From positions 205,475 through 269,474 of the forward strand of contig CANLRQ010000002.1 in the NCBI GenBank assembly GCA_947493575.1: a stretch of DNA of 64,000 nt. Reading direction: 5' to 3'. The stretch comes from an uncultured Marinomonas sp. GTDB lineage: Bacteria; Pseudomonadota; Gammaproteobacteria; Pseudomonadales; Marinomonadaceae. The translations under genes were made by a program, and so were the position numbers. Shown in pieces: positions 1 through 10,700 of this stretch. Every line of letters begins with the position of its first letter. Within the stretch, counting starts at the first letter, position 1. The notes beneath the pieces were generated by a model, which worked only from the letters and a program-made list of their open reading frames with translations, was not told where the DNA came from and did no database searches.

Positions 1-341
1 CCACAGGTGGCGTTGTCGCTGATGGAGAGTCCTATCAATTATGCGCCCAAAGGGAATTAATTGAAGAACTGGGTATTAACGCTGAACTTACCTGCCATGG
101 TCTTTTTTATACGGAGGGAGAAGGTTTTAAAATTTGGGGGAAAATTTATTCATGCCTTTATGATGAATCTAAACATGGCCCTCTTGTACCACAGCCAAGT
201 GAAGTAGCATCATTACACTTTATGAGTGTAAAAGAGATTATAGATAATACAGACAACCTTCTATTCACCAAAGACTCTCTCGACGCCTTGGAGTATTACC
301 TCAATGACCGTACTCAAAACAATACGACAGATCCTCTTTAG
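1..341 (+). CDS. Nudix hydrolase, 3' part only
   Basis: Reading frame open from base 3 to a TAG at 339-341; the 5' end lies outside the window. The first residues carry a complete Nudix box: G-x5-E, seven residues, then R-E-L-I-E-E-L-G-I, the Mg2+-binding loop-helix that cleaves nucleoside diphosphates linked to other groups. About 112 C-terminal residues are visible. The substrate cannot be told from this part. The last 38 bases overlap the start of the next gene (ATG at 304), which suggests a shared transcript. Confidence 0.85.
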   Translation, partial: TGGVVADGESYQLCAQRELIEELGINAELTCHGLFYTEGEGFKIWGKIYSCLYDESKHGPLVPQPSEVASLHFMSVKEIIDNTDNLLFTKDSLDALEYYLNDRTQNNTTDPL

Positions 342-1101
342 TCTGGTTTTTACCGCTTTTACTCTCAATAGTTGGGCGATTGAGCGATGGGAAAGCCCTG
401 CTTATTTACAACAAAGCTTTCTCACCATCGCTTTGCAGAGAGAATACGACAAAAAAGCAAACCCTCGATTGTTACGTTGGGAAAAGCCAATAGACGTATA
501 TTTTGAAAGCGACTTTGGTGATGCACTATTACAAAAAGAACTGCTTTCGGTACAACTTAAACATCTGTCCTTTATTACTGGTGTTCCAATCAGTTTTAAT
601 GAAAATAAAGAAGACAGTAATATTTTCATTGTTTTCACGGCTTATAAAAACCTTGAACCTAAAGTAGAAGAATACATAGGTGACCCAGACACAATTCGTG
701 AAGCCATTCAAGAAGCGATTTGTTTAGGTACTTTCTTCTCTAATAGACAATCTCAAATAATCAAGGGAGCTATTATCATTCCTGTCGACTACGCACGACA
801 AAAAGCCCGTTTCTTGGACTGCATCATTGAAGAAATCACTCAACTGATGGGATTACCAAATGATTCAAACGATGTCTATCCCTCTATTTTCAATGATTCC
901 AGCATTGACTCTTATATCAGCCCATTAGACTATTTATTGTTAAAAATGCTCTACTCTAAAAGACTTAATGCTGGCATGAGCATTCAAGAAACAAAGCGAG
1001 TCTTACCTTTAGCCATAAGAGATTTATTCGACTTTGGAGAAGTGAAAAACGCCGCCAGATTATCAAGAGAATACAGCCTGCAAGAATACCTAGGTGACTG
1101 A
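304..1101 (+). CDS. DUF2927 family secreted protein
   Basis: 265 residues with an N-terminal signal peptide (charged start, hydrophobic stretch about residues 9-22, Ala-containing cleavage site near WA-IE). The central and C-terminal part matches the DUF2927 pattern, in particular a C-I-I-E-E-I-T-Q-x-x-G-L-P-N-D-S segment followed by Y-P-S-I-F-N-D. The E-E-I-T-Q helix is reminiscent of a metallopeptidase-like fold, but there is no proven activity in the family and I assign none. Exported to the periplasm or cell surface. GGAG at 290-293 precedes the ATG by about 10 bases, inside the end of the upstream Nudix gene, so the two are probably cotranscribed. Confidence 0.8.
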   Translation: MTVLKTIRQILFSLVFTAFTLNSWAIERWESPAYLQQSFLTIALQREYDKKANPRLLRWEKPIDVYFESDFGDALLQKELLSVQLKHLSFITGVPISFNENKEDSNIFIVFTAYKNLEPKVEEYIGDPDTIREAIQEAICLGTFFSNRQSQIIKGAIIIPVDYARQKARFLDCIIEEITQLMGLPNDSNDVYPSIFNDSSIDSYISPLDYLLLKMLYSKRLNAGMSIQETKRVLPLAIRDLFDFGEVKNAARLSREYSLQEYLGD

Positions 1102-1243
1102 AGCTAATAGGCTAAAATAAACACTTTTATTAACCTCCGTCACTTTTTTTGACCACATCCGTGTAAATACTGAGGTTTCGCTCTGCTTTTATAAAAGAAC
1201 TTAGGTAAAATGCCGCTAGTTTCTTTTAAATCGGAGTAAATCA

Positions 1244-2760
<1,517 letters not shown>

Positions 2761-2951
2761 CCACGACATCTTCAATAAACCCTATGTCATCTAGTGCATT
2801 GTTTGTCACTCTTTTGCATTCTATTTAGCACCGCATTTCTTCTGTTTATTCATCGGGGCAGAGCAATAGAAACAAAGACAAACAGCAGAGACTGAAGTGA
2901 GAGTATAATTCTAATATAAGTTTAAACTTAAAAACTTATGATGAGGAGTAC

Positions 2952-3016
2952 AAAAAAGAGGCTGTGTGCCTAATACTGTTCACTTAAACGAAACAGCATT
3001 AGCCACACAGCCTCTT
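2952..3016 (-). terminator. Terminator of the amino acid transporter operon
   Basis: Inverted repeat with arms 2956-2980 and 2992-3016: about 25 bp with two mismatches around an 11-base loop. On the minus strand it is followed by six T residues (AAAAAA at 2952-2957). It lies 20 bases after the stop of the last transporter gene. The T-run makes it a minus-strand terminator; it may also stop glnK transcripts from the other side. Confidence 0.85.
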
Positions 3017-3035
3017 CTTTATCATTAATAGAAAA

Positions 3036-3746
3036 CTAACCTTTATCGGGCACTTTTACATTAATTGGGCCTAAGTAACGGTTCTGACGTTTCTCAACTT
3101 GCTTAAAGATGGCAATAATCACCATGCTAATCACAAGGTAAATAACACCTGCAGCTAAGAAAATTTCGATTGGCGTATAAGTTCGAGCAATAATTGTTCG
3201 AGCCATGCCCGTCAAATCCAATAAGGTAATAGTACTAGCAAGGGCACTCCCTTTCAGCATAAGGATAATTTCATTACCGTAAGCAGGTAACACAATGCCA
3301 AACGCTCTAGGTAATAGGATACGACGATACATCTGTACTCTTGTCATACCAACCACTTTACACGCTTCCACTTCACCAACAGGAATTGCTTGAATCGCTC
3401 CACGGAAAATCTCCGCAGTATAAGCGGACGTATTCAAAGTAAAAGCAATAATGGCACACCAAAAAGGCTCCCTTAAAATTGGCCAAAATATACTTTCTTT
3501 AACTACTTCAAACTGTGAAGCGCCGTAATACACCAAAAATATTTGTACTAATAAAGGCGTACCTCGAAAGAAAAAGATGTATAAAAAAGGAAACACACGC
3601 ACTAACGGAGAAGAGGATATACGAGCTAAAGCAATTGGTAACGCAAAAATTGCCCCTAATACAATCGATAACAAAACCAATTGAAAAGTGACCCAAGCAC
3701 CATCGAGAAGGCGTGGGAAGTAACTAATTACAACAGAAAATTCCAT
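3036..3746 (-). CDS. Basic amino acid ABC transporter permease, M subunit
   Basis: 236-residue inner-membrane permease of the HisM/ArtM/AotM type, about five membrane segments. The cytoplasmic EAA loop that contacts the ATPase is seen as V-E-A-C-K-V-V-G-M-T in the middle. It pairs with the Q subunit encoded two bases upstream to form the pore for a basic amino acid (arginine, ornithine, lysine or histidine). It is the last gene of a four-gene minus-strand operon (ATPase, binding protein, Q, M) and ends just before a strong hairpin. The substrate is inferred from the binding protein and from the adjacent arginine-type genes. Confidence 0.9.
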   Translation of the reverse strand: MEFSVVISYFPRLLDGAWVTFQLVLLSIVLGAIFALPIALARISSSPLVRVFPFLYIFFFRGTPLLVQIFLVYYGASQFEVVKESIFWPILREPFWCAIIAFTLNTSAYTAEIFRGAIQAIPVGEVEACKVVGMTRVQMYRRILLPRAFGIVLPAYGNEIILMLKGSALASTITLLDLTGMARTIIARTYTPIEIFLAAGVIYLVISMVIIAIFKQVEKRQNRYLGPINVKVPDKG

Positions 3747-3748
3747 AA

Positions 3749-4438
3749 TTACGCCCTCTTAATGCCACGACTGGCTTTTTGTTCCATATAATGAACAGCA
3801 ACCATAGACACAATGGTTAATATCAAATACATGCATGCTGCAGCACTATAGAATAAGAAAGGTTCTTTCGTTGTACTAACGGCAATATTGGCTTTACGCA
3901 TAATATCGTCCAGCCCAACGACAGAAACTAAAGCCGTATCTTTAAGTAGAACAAGGAACAGATTGCCTAATCCGGGTAATGCCATTCGCCATACTTGAGG
4001 CAAAATGATTCGATAAAATTTACGAACTTTCCCCATCCCCATGGCCGTTGCCGCTTCATGTTGGCCTTTTGGTATCGACTGTAACGCGCCACGAAAAACT
4101 TCTGTTGCATAAGCGCCAAAAGTCAGACCGAGTGCTGTTACCCCTGCGGTAAATGCACCAATTTCAATGTATTCATCATACCCAAACAAACTTGCAACAG
4201 ACATCAGTACAGAGGTGGCACCAAAATAAATAATCAATACTGTTAACAGTTCAGGAATACCACGAATAATGGTGGTGTAAGCATTTGCTATCCATTGCAA
4301 AACTTTTATAGATGACAGCTTCGCTGACGCGCCTAGTAAGCCTAGGATCAAACCAACTACTAGAGATGCGAATGCTAATTCAACAGTAATAATAGCCCCT
4401 TGTAAGAGCTGATCACCGAATCCATGCAGATCAATCAT
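3749..4438 (-). CDS. Basic amino acid ABC transporter permease, Q subunit
   Basis: 229-residue HisQ/ArtQ/AotQ-type permease with about five membrane segments. The EAA loop is H-E-A-A-T-A-M-G-M, followed by the F-Y-R-I-I-L-P-Q pattern of polar amino acid permeases. Only two bases separate it from the M subunit gene, so they are translationally linked. It is separated from the binding-protein gene by a 98-base spacer containing a perfect 30-base palindrome. Confidence 0.9.
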   Translation of the reverse strand: MIDLHGFGDQLLQGAIITVELAFASLVVGLILGLLGASAKLSSIKVLQWIANAYTTIIRGIPELLTVLIIYFGATSVLMSVASLFGYDEYIEIGAFTAGVTALGLTFGAYATEVFRGALQSIPKGQHEAATAMGMGKVRKFYRIILPQVWRMALPGLGNLFLVLLKDTALVSVVGLDDIMRKANIAVSTTKEPFLFYSAAACMYLILTIVSMVAVHYMEQKASRGIKRA

Positions 4439-4470
4439 AATAATTTCTCAGAATAGACTAGAAGAGAGAA

Positions 4471-4500
4471 AGATAAACAACCTATATAGGTTGTTTATCT
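4471..4500 (-). promoter_or_regulatory. Perfect 30-bp palindrome between binding-protein and permease genes
   Basis: Arms AGATAAACAACC and GGTTGTTTATCT are exactly complementary around TATATA. On the minus strand it lies after the binding-protein stop and is followed by a pyrimidine-rich stretch (TTCTCTCTTCT). Such hairpins in amino acid transporter operons typically stabilise the upstream mRNA or partly terminate, giving more binding protein than permease. That role is inferred from position. Confidence 0.6.
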
Positions 4501-4536
4501 GGACTTAATACTAACTCAGTAGTCTTAACCTACGAT

Positions 4537-5292
4537 TTAGTAAATAGAGAATGGGAAATACTTAGCGTTAATTGTTGCATACGTGCCATCTGCTAAGATT
4601 TCTTCTAACGCCTTATCAAATTTTGCTTTCAGCTTATCGCCTTTACGAACGGCAATACCGATTTCGTCATTTTTCTGAAAAGCATCACCTTTAAATTCAA
4701 ATTTTTCACCGCTTTCAGACGATTTTAACCAGTTATAGGTTGGTAGCTCATCAGATAAAATAATATCCAAACGACCAGCAAGAAGATCTAAATATACGTT
4801 ATCTTGATTATCGTAGAATTTTAAATCAGCTTTGCCAGTAAAGTTATCTTCTAGATACTGTGCACCTAAAGTTGCACGCTGTGCACCAATGACTTTACCG
4901 TCCAAGTTATCTAGATCAAAAGATGTGCCTTTTTCGCCTAGGAAACGCAACCCACCAGAATAGTATTTATTCGTAAAATCAACCACTCTTAGACGCTCTT
5001 CAGTGATAGACATAGAAGCAATAATAGCATCGAATTTACGTACTTTAAGACCAGGAATTAAACCATCCCAATCTTGAGTCACAACTTCACAATCTGCTTT
5101 CATTTTTTCACAAAGTGCCCAAGCAATATCAACATCAAAACCCTGAGCTGTGCCAGAGTCATCGATAAAGTTAAATGGGGCCCAAGCACCTTCAGTTGCA
5201 ATTTTAACTTTATCCGCTGCTTGTACTGATAAAGAGGTCATTGCTGCACCAGCAAAGATAAGTGAAGTTACGGCAAATTTCTTCATTTTCAT
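4537..5292 (-). CDS. Periplasmic basic amino acid-binding protein
   Basis: 251 residues with a signal peptide (about 25 residues ending V-Q-A-A). Family 3 solute-binding fold: F-D-V-D-I-A near residue 53, the S-M-S-I-T-E-E-R ligand-contact segment typical of ArgT/HisJ/AotJ, and a C terminus K-Y-F-P-F-S-I-Y as in ArgT/AotJ. It should deliver arginine, ornithine, lysine or histidine to the Q/M permease; sequence alone does not settle which. Located between the ATPase gene (119-base gap) and the permeases. Confidence 0.9.
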   Translation of the reverse strand: MKMKKFAVTSLIFAGAAMTSLSVQAADKVKIATEGAWAPFNFIDDSGTAQGFDVDIAWALCEKMKADCEVVTQDWDGLIPGLKVRKFDAIIASMSITEERLRVVDFTNKYYSGGLRFLGEKGTSFDLDNLDGKVIGAQRATLGAQYLEDNFTGKADLKFYDNQDNVYLDLLAGRLDIILSDELPTYNWLKSSESGEKFEFKGDAFQKNDEIGIAVRKGDKLKAKFDKALEEILADGTYATINAKYFPFSIY

Positions 5293-5411
5293 AGTTTGAT
5301 CCTTTATGAGTTTTATTAATTATAATGATTATTTATTGTTATTCAGTTTTATTAAACTGTTTTTTTGAACTGTTGTTTACATAGCGCATGACAAGTAAGA
5401 ACATTCTACTG

Positions 5412-6179
5412 TTAAAAAGCACTAGATAAAAAGCTTTTGCAACGTTCAGATTGCGGGTTTTCAAATAATTGGCTAGGTGTGCCCTTTTCTTCTACCAAAC
5501 CTTGATGAAGAAATACGACTTCACTTGATACTTCTCTGGCAAAATTCATCTCATGAGTAACGATTAACATCGTTCTTCCTTCTTCTGCCAAATTGCGCAT
5601 CACACCTAATACCTCACCAACCAACTCGGGATCTAAAGCAGAGGTAGGCTCATCAAACAAAATGACTTGCGGGTCCATGGCTAAAGTACGAGCAATAGCA
5701 ACACGTTGTTGCTGTCCACCAGACAACTGACTTGGATACATGTCTTTTTTCTCAGCAATGCCGACTTTATTTAATAAATGTTCAGCATAATCTCTTACTT
5801 CATGTTTTGGACGCTTCAGCACATGGGCTGGGCCTTCCATCACATTATCTAGAATGGTCATATGAGGCCATAGGTTAAAGCTTTGGAATACAAATCCAAT
5901 TTGTTGGCGCATTGCCGTCAATTGCTTCATGTTAGCCGCAACAAGATCCGTTTCTCCTTGAACTAAGGAAAGCGGATCGCCATTAAAAATAATTTCCCCT
6001 TTCGTTGGGTTTTCTAATAAATTAACACAACGCAGGAAAGTACTTTTACCTGAACCACTAGAACCTAGAATCGAAATAACATCGCCATCATAAGCCTTTA
6101 ATGAAAGGCCTTTTAATACTTCAACATCTCCAAAGGTTTTATGGATATCGTTCAGCTCTAACGCTGGGATTTTTGACAT
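5412..6179 (-). CDS. Amino acid ABC transporter ATP-binding protein
   Basis: 255-residue cytoplasmic ATPase of the HisP/AotP group. Walker A is G-S-S-G-S-G-K-S-T near residue 37, the signature is L-S-G-G-Q-Q-Q-R, Walker B is [12 protein letters not shown], and the H-loop is I-V-T-H-E-M. The Q-loop region (Q-S-F-N-L-W-P-H-M) is typical of polar amino acid importers. It is first in the operon; the order ATPase-binding protein-Q-M differs from Pseudomonas aot (J-Q-M-O-P). A MITE-like element lies between its promoter side and the upstream regulator gene. Confidence 0.93.
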   Translation of the reverse strand: MSKIPALELNDIHKTFGDVEVLKGLSLKAYDGDVISILGSSGSGKSTFLRCVNLLENPTKGEIIFNGDPLSLVQGETDLVAANMKQLTAMRQQIGFVFQSFNLWPHMTILDNVMEGPAHVLKRPKHEVRDYAEHLLNKVGIAEKKDMYPSQLSGGQQQRVAIARTLAMDPQVILFDEPTSALDPELVGEVLGVMRNLAEEGRTMLIVTHEMNFAREVSSEVVFLHQGLVEEKGTPSQLFENPQSERCKSFLSSAF

Positions 6180-6278
6180 ATCAGATCACCCTTTCTAATG
6201 AACACTTATTTTGTAATTACGACTTAAACTGCCTCGTATTTCATCATTTAAAAGACATTTGCGCAATATTAATAGGTT

Positions 6279-6418
6279 GAGACCTTTGCACGAAGTCATG
6301 AGCAATGATAAAACGAGGCAAAAACAGACTAAGAAGCAGAGTTTATGAGTTATAACTGCGCATTTTGAGTCAGTTTTTAACAAAGTATTAGCAAGCGTAG
6401 TAGTCGTGCAAAGGTCTC
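6279..6418. mobile_element. MITE-like element, copy 1 (full length)
   Basis: 140 bp with perfect 15-bp terminal inverted repeats (GAGACCTTTGCACGA and its complement). It is flanked by the exact 5-bp direct repeat AGGTT (6274-6278 and 6419-6423), the mark of transposition. It contains an internal inverted repeat (AAAAACAGACT against AGTCAGTTTTT) and has no coding capacity. It sits between the transporter operon and its putative regulator gene. Confidence 0.88.
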
Positions 6419-6467
6419 AGGTTTGCTTATCTAAATACTCAAATAACTGAGCATTACATATCCTAAA

Positions 6468-7520
6468 CTATTTCATCCATAGTTGGCGTTTTTTCTTATC
6501 TAATTGCTTAGATTTAGTGTCTTGCGGAGTAGACAATTTTCTTTCCTCTCTTGGTGTAACACCAAAAAAACTTTTGTAAGTGGTACTAAAATGAGGTGCA
6601 GATTTAAAGCCACAATCTTGCCCAATTTGAATAACACTCTTATCAGACTGAGTCAATAATTGTTTTGCGTAGTTCAACCTAAGTTCTAAATAATACCTTG
6701 AGGGCATGGAGTCCAAATTGCGCTTAAAAAGACGCTCCAAATGGCGGCGAGATAGACCAATATGGTACGCAATGTCATCTGGACTTAAAGGTTCATTAAT
6801 ATTGGCTTCCATTAATTGAACCGCCTCAATTAATTTTGGCTGCCCAATACCAATACGTGCTTGCAAAGGAATACGCTGCGGATCCTCATGGGTACGAATT
6901 CGTTCACAAACAAACTGCTCTGAGATACTACTGGCCAGATTCATCCCATGTTGCTTACCAATCATAAACAGCATCATATCCATAGCGGCGGTTCCACCAC
7001 TGCAAGTGAATCTGTCTTTATCCACTTCAAACAAATGATTAGACACTCTGGTTTCAGGAAACTCATCCCGTAAATTGGCAATACTCCACCAATGAATAGT
7101 GGCACGATAGCCATCTAGAAGCCCTGATTTTGCCAATAAATAGCTGCCTGTACATAAACCGCCTAAACCAATTCGACGATTTGCCAAGTGTTTAAGCCAA
7201 CTCTCAAGAGCAGGGTTATCATTTTGAGTTACCGGAGAAGCTCCGCAGATAAATACTGCGTCCAGATCTTTAGGAGACTCTAATATCAGATGGTCTGCCA
7301 CCGTTTTCACACCCGTATTAGAAAGAACCTCTTTACTTTCGTAACTAATTGTACAAAATTGATACAACTCTTTTCCACTTACCCAGTTCGCTAAATGTAA
7401 AGTCTCAATAGCAGAGGAGAAACCTAACATAGAGTAATGAGGGAGCAGTAAAAAACCATACTTTAATGGTTTACCACTGGCCTGCGTAATCTCTCTTGAT
7501 GAAAATTCGCGCTTATACAA
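6468..7520 (-). CDS. AraC-family regulator with DJ-1/GATase1-like domain (ArgR/GbdR type)
   Basis: 350 residues. The N-terminal ~200 form a GATase1/DJ-1-like sensor domain (G-G-L-C-T-G-S-Y-L-L-A region), followed by an AraC DNA-binding domain with two helix-turn-helix motifs (D-D-I-A-Y-H-I-G-L-S-R-R-H-L-E-R-L-F and the F-x-S-A-P-H-F-S-T-T-Y-K-S-F-F-G-V-T-P-R-E signature). It closely resembles Pseudomonas ArgR, which activates arginine uptake, AST-pathway and gdhB genes, and its paralogue GbdR. The neighbours here are an amino acid transporter, an NAD-GDH and an AstC-type aminotransferase, so an arginine-responsive activator is my preferred reading. The start at 7520 gives the expected N terminus. 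Confidence 0.8.
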   Translation of the reverse strand: MYKREFSSREITQASGKPLKYGFLLLPHYSMLGFSSAIETLHLANWVSGKELYQFCTISYESKEVLSNTGVKTVADHLILESPKDLDAVFICGASPVTQNDNPALESWLKHLANRRIGLGGLCTGSYLLAKSGLLDGYRATIHWWSIANLRDEFPETRVSNHLFEVDKDRFTCSGGTAAMDMMLFMIGKQHGMNLASSISEQFVCERIRTHEDPQRIPLQARIGIGQPKLIEAVQLMEANINEPLSPDDIAYHIGLSRRHLERLFKRNLDSMPSRYYLELRLNYAKQLLTQSDKSVIQIGQDCGFKSAPHFSTTYKSFFGVTPREERKLSTPQDTKSKQLDKKKRQLWMK

Positions 7521-7779
7521 GTTTTTATCCTAGAATTATTACGTAAAAAAGGAGATTATTTCATATGCAATAGATAAAAAAGGGTTTTTCCCTTTTGATC
7601 AAGTACTATTAGCAATAATATGTTCAAAGCAAAAATAAATGTCGCATTCACTAAACTTATCATCTACCACAAGAGGCAATTTTTCATAATAATCACATAA
7701 TAGCTCTGAAATGCAGTATCCGCGATCTTATAACTAAAATAGGTTTTACAAGTACACCACTCATGAGGATGGGTATTAA

Positions 7780-10700
7780 ATGATTAATAATAAAAAAAAC
7801 GAGTTAATTGAACGCATCGAAGTTGAGCTTAAAGACAACTTTTCACCAACACACATAGACAGCCTTACTCAGCTTACTCGTCTTTACTTTCAAGATTCAT
7901 TGACTGAAGACATGGTAAATGAGCCTATCGAAAACTTATATGGCACAATTGTTTGTCTATGGGATTTCATTCAAAACCGCGAAACAGACACACCTAAAAT
8001 TCGCGTTTATAACCCCAATTATGAAGAACATAGCTGGCAGTCTACTCATACAGTTATTGAAGTTCTAACAGAAGACATGCCATTTCTTGTGTCATCATTC
8101 AATATGGCACTAGTTCGCTTAGGGCTTACGATTCACCTAACTTCTCACCCAGCTCTTCTCGTCACTCGTGATGCATCGGGTGATTTACAATCTCTAAGTA
8201 ATGAGGGTGGAAACGAAGCACTGATTCATTTTGAGATTGATCGCATTTCTGATTTGTCCAAATTCGATGAAATCAAAGCGGAATTAGTAAAAACACTTGC
8301 AGATGTAAAACAAACAGTTGAAGACTGGCCAGCAATGAATGATAAGTTGCTAAGCATCATCAAAGAATCCGAGCAAGCAAAACACCTTAAAAGTGACGAA
8401 GGCCACAAAGAAAACTTAGATTTTCTTCGTTGGGTTGCCAATAACCATTTCACTTTTATCGGTTTCCGCTCCTATGACTTAGTTACTGAAAGCAAAGAAA
8501 CACATCTAAAATTAGTTAACGGCTCTGGTTTGGGTACGTTTCGTGATAAAGACTCAACATCAATCAAACGCGATATCATTTTAGATGATCGCCTGTCTAA
8601 ACTTGCTATCGATAATAGCAATGCCATTATATTGACAAAATCTACCGCTGTTTCCAGTGTTCACCGCCCTGTTCACTTAGACTATTTAGGCATTAAACGC
8701 TTTGATAAGTCAGGTAAAGTGATCGGTGAGTGGCGTTTCTTTGGTTTGTATTCTTCCGCAGCGTACGTAGCTCGTTTGCAAGATATTCCTCTACTTAGAA
8801 AGAAGCTTGATCACATTGTTGAGCGTTGTGATGTTGATCCAAACAGCCACAAAGGCAAAAACCTTAAGCATATTTTAAACAGTTATCCGCGTGATGAAAT
8901 GCTACAAGCGCCTGTTGATGAACTGCTTATCACCATACAAAATATCTTGGCGATTCAAGAGCGTCGTCAATTACGCGTATTCCTGCGTAAAGATTTATAT
9001 GGTCGCTTTATCAATGCGTTAGTCTACGTACCACGTGATCGCTACAACACAGAGCTGCGTGTAAAAATGCAGCAAATTCTGATTGATGCCTGTGACGGCA
9101 CAAGTTCTGAGTTTAATGTTCAATTCTCTCAACTTGTATTGGCGCGTGTTAACTTCACCATTCAAACATCATCCAAAAATAGTTTGGATCACGTTGATGC
9201 CGAAGACATTCAACGTAAAATGCAAGATGCTATGAACTCTTGGGATGACAAACTCCTGAATGCCATGCACGTGTCTATGGGTGAAGAGAAAAGTAATGCG
9301 TTATATGCTAAATTTGCGCCTTACTTACCAGCGGCTTATCGTGAAGATTTTTCACCTAATTCCGCAGTACTGGATATTGAAAGATTAAACAATCTTTCTG
9401 TCGATGGAGAAATTACCACTCACTTGTACCATCAAGTCGGTCAAGCTAAAGGAAATTACTTCTTCAAGGTTTACGGTTCAGGAACGACTCTAGTTCTATC
9501 TGATGTATTACCTATTTTGGAATGCATGGGATTACGTGTACTAGAAGCGCGCCCTTATGAATTGGACAGCCATTCCGACTCCAATACTTGGGTTGTTGAG
9601 TTCGCTATTTCTGTTGATCAAAGTATTGATCTAGAGAAAAAAGCGCAACGAGAAGCTTTCCAAGACGCATTCAATCAAATATTTGTCCGTCGTGTAGAAA
9701 ACGATCATTTCAATGCATTGGTATTGGAAGCGTCGTTAACTTGGCGTCAAGTGACTATGCTTCGTGCTGTCACAAAATACTTAACGCAATTACAAGTTCC
9801 TTTCTCTTTGTCTTATATGCAACAGACTCTAGAAAAGAATGCATCCATTGCTCGCTTGTTAGTGCAACTTTTTGAATTGCGTTTCGATCCAGCTCTATCT
9901 GCAAAACGTGAAGACAAAGTAGCCAAAATTCTAAGCAAGATTGAAGAGTCTCTTGATCTGGTTGCAAACCTAGATGAAGACAGAATTTTAAAACATTACT
10001 TGTCTGTCATTCAGGCGATGTTACGTACTAACTTCTACCAATCTGATGAAAATGGCCGATCTAAGGATTATGTATCCTTTAAGTTGGATCCAAACTCAAT
10101 CCCAGCTGTGCCTCTACCTCGTCCGAAATTCGAAATTTTCGTCTATGCGCCATGGGTGGAAGGTGTTCACATGCGAGGCGGTAAAGTCGCTCGTGGTGGT
10201 TTGCGTTGGTCTGACCGTATGGAAGATTTCCGTACCGAAGTACTCGGCCTAGTAAAAGCACAAATGGTGAAAAACGCCGTTATTGTACCTGCTGGTGCAA
10301 AAGGTGGCTTTGTTGCAAAACAACTGAAGAAAAATGCTTCTCGTGATGACGTTCAAAAAGAAGTTGTTCGTTGTTATACAACCTTCATCAGCGGTTTGCT
10401 TGATGTTACGGACAACTTAATTAAGAACAAAGTTGTTCCACCTACGTCCGTACAACGTTATGACGAAGATGATCCATACTTAGTTGTTGCAGCAGATAAA
10501 GGTACAGCTACCTTCTCTGACCTTGCAAACAGCATCTCTGAGAAATATGGCTTTTGGCTTGGTGACGCTTTTGCCTCTGGTGGCTCAAACGGCTACGACC
10601 ATAAGAAAATGGGTATTACCGCACGTGGTGCATGGGAATCAGTTAAACGTCAATTTAAAGAGATTGGCATTAATTGCCAAACCACCGACTTCACTGCCGT

